61,010 nucleotides of DNA from Candidatus Heimdallarchaeota archaeon (GTDB taxonomy: Archaea > Asgardarchaeota > Heimdallarchaeia > Heimdallarchaeales > Kariarchaeaceae), in the NCBI GenBank assembly GCA_026702845.1, contig JADCLS010000024.1, positions 1-61,010 on the forward strand, in the 5' to 3' direction. Below are positions 1-12,300 of the stretch, piece by piece. Position numbers and translations under genes: made by a program. Each line of letters begins with the position of its first letter. Position 1 is the stretch's first letter. Below the pieces are notes generated by a model. The model ran no database searches. It saw only the letters and a program-made list of their open reading frames with translations, and was not told the DNA's origin.

Positions 1-1
1 T

Positions 2-67
2 TTCATGTTCAATTTGGCTAAGCTCATGGAACCTGAAAATTTTGGGAGGTGGGAATTTTTGAATTAG
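2..67 (+). CDS. possible 3' end of a gene cut by the window edge
   Basis: Frame 2 from the left edge is open for 21 codons and ends in TAG at 65-67. The last residues read LAKLMEPENFGRWEFLN, which has a normal protein composition, but the piece is too short to recognise. It could equally be chance, since the surrounding sequence is AT-rich and non-coding. Confidence 0.2.
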   Translation, partial: FMFNLAKLMEPENFGRWEFLN

Positions 68-337
68 ACATAATAAGTGTCACACCCAGACCAAAAAAAT
101 TTCAAAAAAATATTTTATAAATGATGGATTTAATTCTTTAATTCCAATATATATTTTAATTTGATGTAAATTAGAATCCACCCTTACAATAGTAGTCATA
201 CTTAGACCAAAAATAAAATCTAAGAATAAGAATTGATTTATTCACGTTTATATCAGACTAGTATTATATAAAACCAAACTCAATTTTCAGAGTACTTTTG
301 TAGTCTTTGTATTGTCTCTATTGAGTAATACATCGAT
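68..337. other. AT-rich non-coding stretch downstream of the giant TIR gene
   Basis: No gene is visible. Two similar words occur about 118 nt apart, one with CAGACCAAAAA near 85-95 and one with TTAGACCAAAAA near 202-213, so a short degenerate direct repeat is possible. A TATA-like word (ATTATATAAAA) lies near 262-272 on the plus strand and would drive transcription antisense to the 3' end of the giant gene. I see no product for it. Confidence 0.3.
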
Positions 338-3300
338 TTAATCCTTAGTTCCATCCCTCTTTTCGTATTCTCTAATCAGATTATCAATATGCTCATCTAC
401 ACTTCCTTCTACCTCCTGCAGCTTATCTTTTACCTTGTTTTTAAGCTCTGACAGCCAGACCTTGCTATCCTTACCAGTGATATCCATCCATTGTGCACTG
501 GAGAGGAAATATTCATAGGATGCGGGAATGGGTGTATTATCAATTTTTATTGGATATATCTTCTTTCTGCGAGAGAAGGCACGTTCAAGTTCAGATCTCA
601 CATGTGGTGACGCGAGAGAATCTCTGGAAACAATTAAAATAAAGACCTTACAGGCATCGATGGCAGATACAATCTCATCAAAATATGCATCTCCCACGGC
701 AATTGATCTGGCTGAGAACCATGCATCGATTTTATTCTTGGTTAATGTTGAGTAGATACTCTCCCCGATACTCATATTCTTACTGGAAAAGCTGATAAAG
801 ACATCTGCATGAACATCCACCCTGGTCTCCAGCTGTTTGAGTACTTTACGTATACGTATTCTCTTGATTACAAAATACACAATAATAAGACCAAGCAGGC
901 CCAGAATTCCCTGTACTAGTAAACTAATCTGTTCAGGACTGAGTGAAAATCCGGGAGGAGATCCCTCTATCGTAAATGTATTCGGAAGCTCTGCTTCTGA
1001 ACCGACAATACTCATACTATAGCCACTAATGAGTTGCATATTGCCTGCTTTATCATAAATCTCCACACTCAGCTCCACCTTTCCACTGATATTCTCCGGG
1101 ATGGGGATCTGAATCTCGCCAGCAGCAGATAGATGCAATATTTGGGTAGTAGTTGTATTGAAGTACAAGAAACCAGTATAGGATTCATTACTGTCAAGTG
1201 CTAACCACGAATAAAATACATATTGTAGATCATCCAGATCAGATACACTAAGTGTGATATTTGATCCCGCAACTGCTGTATTGTTATGATTACTCAGAGT
1301 TTCATCATTGATCTCCACATTTGGACTAACAGTATCAAGAGTGAAAGTGATTGTGATAATTGCAATATTGCCCACCAGATCTGTGACTTCAATCCTAAGG
1401 CTATGGCTTCCCTCTCCCTCTATTATTAGTGGAAAGTTGTAGAGAGAAGTATTGAGTAGATTTACCGTTTCAGGAGAGAAATCATCCCACTGCCTGGTAA
1501 TCTGTGCTATTCCAAAACTATCGGTGATATTGAATCTGAATACAGCTTCATTATTAATTATTGCATTATTTGAGGGTGAAATCAGATGTATCGTGGGTTT
1601 TACCTGATCCAATCTGATATAGATCACCTGATTCAAAATATTCCCAGCCATATCAACTGAGTAAATGGTGATTGCAAAGCTGGTGGTGAACTGAGAGGTA
1701 TCTATGGTATAGTTGTTATTCTCATTTAGTTCCAGCCAAATAGGATCTGTAGAATCAAAGGAGTAGCTGATATTAACTATATCATTGGCATCCTCCAACA
1801 CAAACCATACATTCTCCACAGAGTACAGCAGGGAACCATGAGATGGAGTTACTTCTGCAATGACGGGTGCCTGATTATCAAGAATCACCTGTATTATGAT
1901 TTCAATGCTATTGCCATCTGCATCTAACACAATAACATAGAGTAAACGAGATCCCTCACCCTCTTGCGTGGTTAAATTCAATAAATACTCCGTACTGCTA
2001 AGATTCACAAAATTAGTTGCCTCTCCCCATCCATACGTCAAATTAGCAAGCAAATTGTCATCCTCAATCAATATGGAGAAGGTATATCCAGATTGCACCA
2101 CAGATTGGTTAATTAATCCTGCAACATTAAATGTGGGAATGGTGAGGTCATAGATCACAAGAACCAGGGTCGCATCATGGGCATTTCCCAGACTATCATT
2201 GATGATAAGTCGGAAACTGTACTCTCCAAGAATAAGGCCATCAATATTCAGGTATACTGTTCCATTGACCCAAGTGGATTGATTATATAACTCTCCATCA
2301 AGTAATACTTGATAGACCCCAGGATTAACATCACCTGCATACCATATGAGTGTGTTGTTTGTGGTACCCACATGGTAACCTGAAGCACCAATGATCTCAA
2401 CTAATGGTGCTGTTGTATCTACAACATTTATTATTACCTCATCATAGGCAGTATTACCTTCAGTGTCTATAAGCACCAGGGTAAAATTGTAGCTACCATG
2501 AGTTAATTCGTCTATACTCGTGGTAATTGTTCCATTCACCCATCCTTGTATGGATTGATGAATAGAACCATTGAGCAAGATGTAATATTGGCCTGGATTT
2601 GGATCACCAGCACTCCATACAATTTCGTTCCCGATAGTAGTTTCTTCATAGCTGAGATCGTCGGGTTGTGAAAGCTCTGGAATGGTTGTATCAATGACGT
2701 CAATAATAACAGTATCTGTCAACCAGTTATTCTCACTATCAGATACTACTATGGTGAAATTATAAGTTCCTAGGCTCAAATCATTAACTTTTGTTGATAT
2801 AATACCTGTGGACCAAGATTGAGTAGAATTATATATTGATCCATTCAATAGAATGTAGAATTCTCCCGCATTAGGATCCCCAATATCCCATTCTATCTCA
2901 TGACCATAAGTTGCTTGCTCATAGATCAAGTCATCAGGATTACTGAGATATGGTGCAGTGTTATCATAGACAAACACTAGAACCGTATCAACAGCATAAT
3001 TTCCAGATGTGTCGTTGAGATAAATAGTAAAATTATACACACCTACAGTTAATTCATCTATTGAGGTGCTAACTACACCTGATGTCCAGGAATTAGTTGA
3101 ATTGTATATTGTACCATTTTTAATAATTTTATACTTATGGGGGTTAAGATCACTAACTGTCCAGGAAATTGTGTTTCCAGTCGTGGTCTGTTCGTAATAC
3201 ACATTCTCTGGAGATGAGACCTCGGGAGTTATAGTATCCACAACAGAGATAGTGAGTACATCAATAACCACATTATCAGTAGTATCATATAGATAGATGA

Positions 3301-6300
3301 TTAGCTCATAGCTTCCAACATCCAAATTATCAATGTCCACACTCACACTACCATTTATCCATAATGTATTTGAAACATATAATGCTCCATCAAGTGTTAC
3401 ATTATATTCTCCTGGATTGGCATCCCCAACGTACCAAATAGCTTGATTTCCAGTAGTGGCGTGCTCATATTCCAAGAAATCGGGATGTGTGATATCTGGT
3501 ATTGTTGTATCAATAACTTCCACAAATACAGTTGCATTAGCATAATTTCCTGATGTATCGTCAAAATAAATACTAATATTATAGATACCTAGTGTCAATC
3601 CATCTATGTCGAAATTAATGGTTCCAGCTGTCCAAGAACTGGGAGCTAGGACTTCAATACCATTCATTAAGATGTAATACTCATTTGGATTATATTCAGA
3701 AACCCACCAAGAAATATAGTTTCCTGTTATTGTCTGCTCGTAGGTGATATTTCCAGGATTAATTATAGCAGGTTTGGTTGTATCAATTACAGTGATAGTC
3801 ACATAATCAGTGATTTCATTACCTGATGTATCATTGACATTTAGTATCAGAAAATGATCACCTAGATTCAATCCAATAATATCTACGGTTATTGTACCAT
3901 TGTTATTCCATGAAGTTCTCTCGATTCTGACCTCACCATCCAATGTGATGTAATATTCATTAGGGTTAGCATCTCCAACTTCCCAAGAGATGGAATGGCC
4001 TAAAGAGCCCTGTTCATATTGATAATTTTGAGGTTGATTAACAACTGGGCTAGTTGTGTCTACAACATTGATAAATACTGTATGTATGGCCATATTTTCT
4101 GATAGATCAAATACTAAAATAGTGAAATTATAAGTACCAATGGTTAATTCATTGACATTGGTAGTTATCGATCCATTAACCCATGTAGTTGTGGCATTAT
4201 ACACCTCATCTTCAAGGAATATGGTTACATTTTTTGGATTAGCGTCTCCTATTATCCAAGTGATAGTATTACCCAATGAAGTTTGCTCATAAGAGAAATC
4301 TCCAGGTTCACTGATCTCGGGAATAGTTGTATCCACAACCTCAATAAACACAGAATCAACTGCCTTGTTTCCCATTAAATCAAAAACAAGTATAGTGAAA
4401 TTATATATTCCCAAAGTTAATTCATTGACTTTTGTGGTTAGGGTACCGTTCAACCAGCTGGTAGTTGCATTATATACTTCACCTTCAAGGTAGATTGTCA
4501 CATTGTCTGGATTTGCATCACCTATAATCCAAGTGATTGCATTACCCAATAATGTCTGCTCATATGAGAAATCATCAGGCTGATTGATAATTGGAACTGT
4601 GGTATCTATAACTTGCACAAACACCGTGTCCAAGACTTTATTTCCAGATACATCAAATAGGACAATGGTGAAATTATAAGTTCCGATGATCAATTCATTT
4701 ACTTTGGTAGTAATTGTTCCATTCTCCCAGCTGGTGGTGGCATTGTAGACTACTCCTTCAAGATAAATGATTACATTGTCAGGATTAGCATCACCAATGG
4801 ACCATGTGATCGAATTACCCAAGATGGTTTGCTCATAAGAGAAATCATCAGGATGATCTAGATCAGGGCTAGTTATGTCTATTACCGTTACAATCACAGT
4901 ATCCCTGGCTCGATTCCCAGAAGTATCAAACAATACGATCGTGAAATTATAGGATCCAAGAGTTAATTCATTGACTTTAGTTGTTATGGTCCCATTCACC
5001 CAAGATGTGGTAGAATTGTAAACAACCCCATCAAGATAAATCGTCATATTCTTTGGATCTGCATCTCCTATTGTCCAAGTGATAATATTACCGGGTATGG
5101 TCTGCTCGTAGGAGAAATCACCTGGATGACTCACCTGAGGGAAGGTTGCATCATAGACCTCAACATATACCGTATCCACCGCCTTGTTTCCAGATGTATC
5201 AAAAACTAGAATCGTAAAGTTATAGACTCCCAGAGTTAGGTCATTTACTTTGGTTGTAATTGTACTGTTGACCCAGCTTGTTGTGGCATTATACACTGCT
5301 CCATTTAGGTAGATGGTTACATTCTTGGGATTTGCATCACCAATCATCCACGAAATAGAATTTCCATCAATAAACTGCTCATAATATATATCCTCAGGTT
5401 GACTTAGGACAGGAATCGTTGTATCCACAACTGATACAAAAACTGTATCTACAGCCTTGTTTCCAGATGTATCAAATACAAGAATTGTGAAGTTATAAGT
5501 TCCCAATGTCAACTCATTGATATTAGTGGTAATTGTTCCATTGATCCAGCTTGTTGTGGCATTATATACCCCTTCATCAAGATAAATGGTCATATTCTTG
5601 GGATTTGCATCACCTACTACCCAGATTATCATATTGCCTAGTAGGGTCTGTTCATAGGAAAAATCATCTGGCTGACTAAGGTCAGGTATTGTAGTATCAT
5701 CAACAGATACAAGAACAGTATCTACAGCCTTATTTCCTGAAATGTCAAAGAGGACGACTGTGAAATTATAACTTCCAATCGTCAATTCATTGACTTTAAT
5801 ACTAAATGTTCCATTTTCCCAGGTTGTGGTGGCGTTGTAGATCGCACTATTTAGATATACGGTCAGATTCTTGGGATTGGCATCTCCAATGGTCCATAGT
5901 ATTGTATTGCCCAATATGGTCTGCTCGTAGGAGAAATCATCTGGCTGACTGAGATCTGGGGATGTTGTATCCTGTACTTGAACAAATACAGTATCCACGC
6001 TGATATAACCACGAGTGTCATTCAATACTATGGTGAAATTATACGTTCCAAGCGTAAGCATATCAATTTTCGTTGATATCTGTCCATTGCTCCAGCTGGA
6101 TGATTCATTATATTCAGCACCATCAAGCAGAATATAGTAGTAATTTGGATATAAGTCGTATACTTCCCAAGTGATCTCATTTCCCATTGTGGTCTGTTCA
6201 TATGAGAAATCAGAGGGTGAGGAGACATCTGGAGGAGTGAAATCAGCATTGACTTCTGCTGATGCATCACTCTCTCCCATGAGATTTACAGCCTTAATGA

Positions 6301-9300
6301 TGTAAAAATAGGTTGTACCGAGGACTACTGTAGTATCTGTGTAAGTACACGAGGTGTTTGATCCAAGATAAGAGTAACCAGATCCACTTATTGTCGATCG
6401 GTAAATATAATATTCAATTATGGGTGTCCAACCATCTGAGCTGGGTTCATTCCAGGTGATAACTACATCATACACTCCTGGAGTTGGGATCACATTTTCT
6501 GGAACAGAGGTTACTGTAGCAGATCCAGCATCTATAATTGTCCAGTCGAAATTATCAATAAAATCTTGTCTATTAGCTGAATTTGTATAATGGGAATTCC
6601 CAGCATTAAAAGTAACACTGGCTTGCAAGGATAGAGTAATCCACCCTGAGAGGATGGCATCATAAATAGCAGTGGTGAGGGTTACTCCAGAGAACATATT
6701 CTCCATGCTACTTACACTGGTGATATCCCAAGATCCGATATTCTGATCGAAGGAGATGGCCCCTGAGAACATGGATGCCATGCTTGTGACACTGGAGACA
6801 ACCCAAGAGGTAATATTGTGGTTGAAATTGGTGGCACCACTGAACATCTCAAACATATTGATCACTCCAGACATATCCCAGTCATTCATTGATCCACTGC
6901 TTCCAAGACTCACACAATCCTTGAATGCTTGATAAAGTGTCGTGGTTCCTGTCATAACTGGTGAATCTGTTGCTGTGAGGACAAGATTTGTACATCCATA
7001 GAAGTACGAACCTGAATCTCCCAGGCTGACATTACCCCATTGGGAGATCTCAATTATCTTGGCCCTGTCTCCTGCATTATTAAAGCTCCAGCCTATTATA
7101 GTTCCATAGATGATGATGTCATAAATCCCCTGGGATGCATAGGTATGAGTGACTTCTGCCTGATCCCAACTTGTAATCACATCAAAGCTGCCATCTCCCC
7201 AATCAATAAAGAAGTAATATGTACCTGAAGCTTCTAGAGGTAATTTAACATTTACATTATTAGTGGATCCACCGCTAGTCAATGCAGTATTCCACTGTGA
7301 TAGAAAATTATCACTAGTAATACTTGGAGCTTGAATACCTCCATCAGTGATAGTCCAACCAGCTGAAATAATCGATTCTCGAGAGAGATGAGCCAAATAA
7401 CTATATTGAGAACTTCCTCCATTGAATACAACTCCAGATTGGAGACTCAATGTAGACCAACCTATTAGTATTGCATCGTAATTGGCAATTGAAAGAGCTA
7501 CTCCATAAAACATGTTAGTCATATTGGTAACACTAGTAATATCCCATTCTGCAAGATCCTGGTCAAAAGAAAAGGCATAATAGAACATACCTACCATTCT
7601 AGTTACGGATGAGACATCCCAGTTGGAGAGATCCTGGTTGAAGTTTGAAGCCCCAGCAAACATCTGCCACATATCTGTAACGGAAGATACATCCCAGCTG
7701 CCAATATCCTGGTTAAATGAGGTAGCATAATTGAACATATAATTCATTTGTGTGACGCTACTAACGTTCCAAGAGCCAATAGGTTGGTTAAATGCAATGG
7801 CTTGAGGGAATACTTGACGCATGTCAGTTACTGAAGAAACATCCCAATTAGAAATAGCCTGGTTGAAATCCGATGCACCATTGAACATACCAAAAATCGA
7901 AACAACACCTGTGAGATTCCACGAGTTCATGGATCCAGAACTCCCTAATTTGGAACAATTCCTGAAGGCCTGATTCAGTGTAGTTGTTCCTGTGAGATCT
8001 GGTGCATCAGTTGCACTGAGTACAAGATTAGAACATCCATAGAAATAGGAATTGGAATTTCCCAAACGGATATTACCCCACTGTGATATCTCAATTATCT
8101 TCAGTTTATCACCACCATTATTAAATCTCCAACCATAGAGAGTGCCAACAATGATAATATCATAAATCCCAGCTGAGGAATAAGTATGTATTACCTCAGC
8201 CTGATTATAACTCTCAATGACATCCCATGTTCCATCTCCCCAATCAATATAGAAATAATAGGTTCCAGATGATTCCAAAGGTATTGAAACTTGTGAAGTA
8301 TTACTTGATCCATCACTGGTTAATTGGGTATTCCACTGAGATAAGAATGTATCGGCAGATACTTCAGGTGCATCTATCCCTCCATCTGTTATAGTCCAGT
8401 TAAAATTATTAATCAGTAGTTGTCGATCAGAATATACTAAGTAGCTAAATTGGGAATTTCCAGCATGAAATAGAACATCAGACTGAAGTGATAGTTGTGA
8501 CCATCCAGTTAGAAGAGCATCATAATTTTGATTTGAAACTCCAGCATTTATGAACATATTTTCCATATCACTCACACCAGATACATCCCAGCTGGATATA
8601 TCTTGATCAAATGAGAAGGCTGATGCGAACATGTATCGCATGCTAGTCACTCCTGATACATCCCAGCCTGAGATGTCCTGATCAAAATTTGAATTTACAT
8701 GAAACATTCCGTCCATCAAAATTACGCTGGAAACATCCCAATTGCTGATATCTTGATTGAAGGAGGAAGCCTGAAACATCCATTGCATCCATTGAACACT
8801 GGTAACATTCCAATTCCCAATCGCTTGATTGAATGATGTTGCATAGCTGAACATAGAGGCCAAAGAAGTAACTTTTGATACATCCCATGAATTCATAGAT
8901 CCTGATGATCCCAAATCATAACAATTCTTGAACATCCATGTCAAATCTGTTGTTCCAGTTAAATCAGGAGCATCTGTAGCAGTGAGAACCAGATTCTCAC
9001 ATCCAGAGAAATAATACCCATCATTTCCAAATCTTAAGTTGCCCCACTGTGAAATTTCAATAATTTTTAACCGATCACCAGCATTATTGAATCTCCAGCC
9101 AGATAAAATACCTGTGATCTCAATCTCATATATGCCCGATGATGCATATGTATGTGTTGCTTCAGCCTGATTCCAGCTCTCAATGACATCCCAAGTTCCA
9201 TCTCCCCAATCTATGTAGAAGTAGTATATACCAGTTGAGATTAATGGCAAGCTAATTTGTAGATTTGTACTAGAACCATCGCTTGTAAGATTTGTATCCC

Positions 9301-12300
9301 AAGTCGTTTTAAAAGTATCATTATTAGGTGCATTCAACCCACCATCAGTTATCGTCCAGCCATAGGTATCTACGATTGTCTGCCTCGCCTTGACCGAAAG
9401 GTAACTATAAACTGAACCTCCTCCTTCAAAAGTCACACCATTTTGAAGAGATAATGATGCCCAGGCATTCAATAGATTGTCATAATTTGTTGTTGAGAGG
9501 GTGACATCTTCTAAGAAGTAAAATAGCAATGTTACACTTGATATATTCCAATTTGAGATATCCTGGTCAAATGCTGCAGCATATCTGAAAACAGCTTGCA
9601 TATTTGTAACACTTGAGACATCCCAAACACCGATTGGCTGGTTGAATGCGTAAGCCTCTCTAAATATTGCCTGCATGTTTAGAACGCTAGAAACATCCCA
9701 ACTTGAAATATCCTGATTGAATATTGATGCTGCATAAAACATGGCATTCATATTCGTCACACTTGAGACATCCCAATTTGAAATATCTTGGTTAAATGAT
9801 CCTGCAAAGGAAAACATCCAACCCATGTCCCGGACATTTGAAACATTCCAATTTCCGATATCTTGGTTAAATGGTGTTCGCTTGAACATGTTAACCATTG
9901 TGGTTACACTAGAAACATCCCAATTACTAATATCCATATTAAATGATGTCGCATTATCAAACAAACCAAACATACCTGTAACACTGGAAACATCCCAAGA
10001 ATTCATACCTCCGCTGGATCCCAGATCATAGCAATTTCTAAATGTTTGAGTCAAATCAGTTGTTCCTGTTAAATCAGGAGTGTCAGTTGCTGAAAGGACG
10101 AGATTTTCACATCCATAAAAATAATGACCTGAATTTCCTAAATTAAGATTTCCCCATTGAGAAATCTCGATAATCTTCAATTTATCACCAGCATTGTTGA
10201 ATTGCCAACCCTTGATTGACCCATCAATCGTAATGGTATAAATCCCAGATGTGGAGTAAGTATGTGTAACTTCTGCTTGGCTGTAGCTCTCTATTACGTT
10301 CCAGTTACCATCCCCCCAGTCTATGTAGAAGTAATATATTCCAGATGAGATGAGAGGTAATTTGATCTGAACATTGCTACTAGAACCTGTACTCGTTAAA
10401 GTAGTATCCCATTGAGAAATAAATGAATCACTTGTAGGTGCAGTAATTCCATAATCTGTTATGGTCCAGTTATATGTATCAATTAAAATTTGTCGGGCTT
10501 TTGCTCCTAAATAACTGTACTTTGAATATCCTCCTGAAAAAATCACATCTTCTTGTACTGCAATAATGGACCAGGCATTTAAGAGAGCATTATAATTAGC
10601 GGATGATAAAGTTGCACCATGAAACATGTTTTCCATATCAGTAACATTGATTATAACCCAATTTGAAATATCTTGATCAAACGAACTAGCTCCAAGGAAC
10701 ATTGAGTTCATCGAGGTGACACTTGTTACATCCCAATCTGATATATCCTGATCGAAGGATGTTGCATATCGAAACATCTGTAACATAGTAGTAGTACTTG
10801 ACACATCCCAGTTGCTGAGATCCTGATCAAATGCAAAGGCGTGTGAAAAAGTTGCATGCATATCTGTAACACTTGAAACATTCCATGACCCAATAGGTTG
10901 ATCGAAAGTCTCAGCATAATAGAATAAAGCAAACATATTCCAAACATGAGAAACATCCCATGAACTCAAATCCTGATTGAATGAAGTCGCAAATGCAAAC
11001 ATCCATCCAATACTAATCAGGCTTGAAGTAACCCAATTTGAAATATCTTGATTAAATACGGTAGCACTTCTAAACATGTTATTCATAGAGGTGACACTGG
11101 ATACATTCCAATTGGATATTTCTTGGTTGAAGGAACTAGCATTAAAGAACATATCATGCATATAAATAACATTAGAAACGTCCCAAGTATTCATACTCCC
11201 ACCTGCCCCCAAGTTTATGCAATCCTTAAATGTCTGATACAAAGTTGATGTTCCTGTTAAATCTGGAGCATCAGTCGCTGTGAGTACCAGATTTGAACAA
11301 CCATAGAAGTAGGAATTTAAATTACCAAAATTGATATTTCCCCACTGTGATATCTCGGTTATTTTTAATTTATCTCCTGCGTTATTAAATCGCCATCCAT
11401 TCAAGGTTCCATCAATATATACTGTATAAATTCCATCTGTAGAATATGTATGAGTAACCTCTGACTGATCCCAGCTATTGATAACATTCCATGTGCCATC
11501 TCCCCAATTGATATAGAATAAATACGTTCCAGAAGAGACTAGTGGTAAAGAAATTTGTTTTAATCCGCTTGATCCTATACTTAAATTGTCAGTATCCCAT
11601 TTGGAGATGAATCTATCTGCACTATTGCTTGGAGCTTGAAATCCTCCATCTGAGATGGACCAACTATAAGTGTTAACAAGTTTTTGTCTAGCATAATATG
11701 ACAAATAGCTATACATGGAATTTCCTGCTGAAAAAATGACACCACTCTGTAGGGTCAATGCAGACCACCCATTAAGCAAAGAATCATAGTTTAAAATTGA
11801 TAAATCAACACCACTCATCATTGAGGTCATAACTGTCACACTAGTGATATCCCAATCACCTAGATCCTGATCAAAGGCACTGGCTCCAGAGAACATGGCA
11901 TTCATATTTGTTACACTTGAGACATCCCAGGTGCTTAAATCTTGGTTGAAAGATGTCGCTCCATAAAACATGCGAGTCATGTTGAGTACACTGGATACTA
12001 CCCAGTTACCTATATTCTGGTTGAAATTATTTGCTCCATCGAACATATATGCCATATCTATTACGGCTGATACATCCCAGCCACTAATATCTTTGTTAAA
12101 AGAAAATGCATGACGGAACATGTACTCCATATCTACTACAGATGAAGTATCAGTGCCCCAATTGAGGTTACTATTAAACCCACTAGCATCATAGAACATG
12201 AAACCCATATCAGTAACACTTGATACATCCCAGTTAGTCAAATCCTGATTGAATGCAGAATTAGCATAAAACATACTCCTCATGGTAGTCACACTGGACA

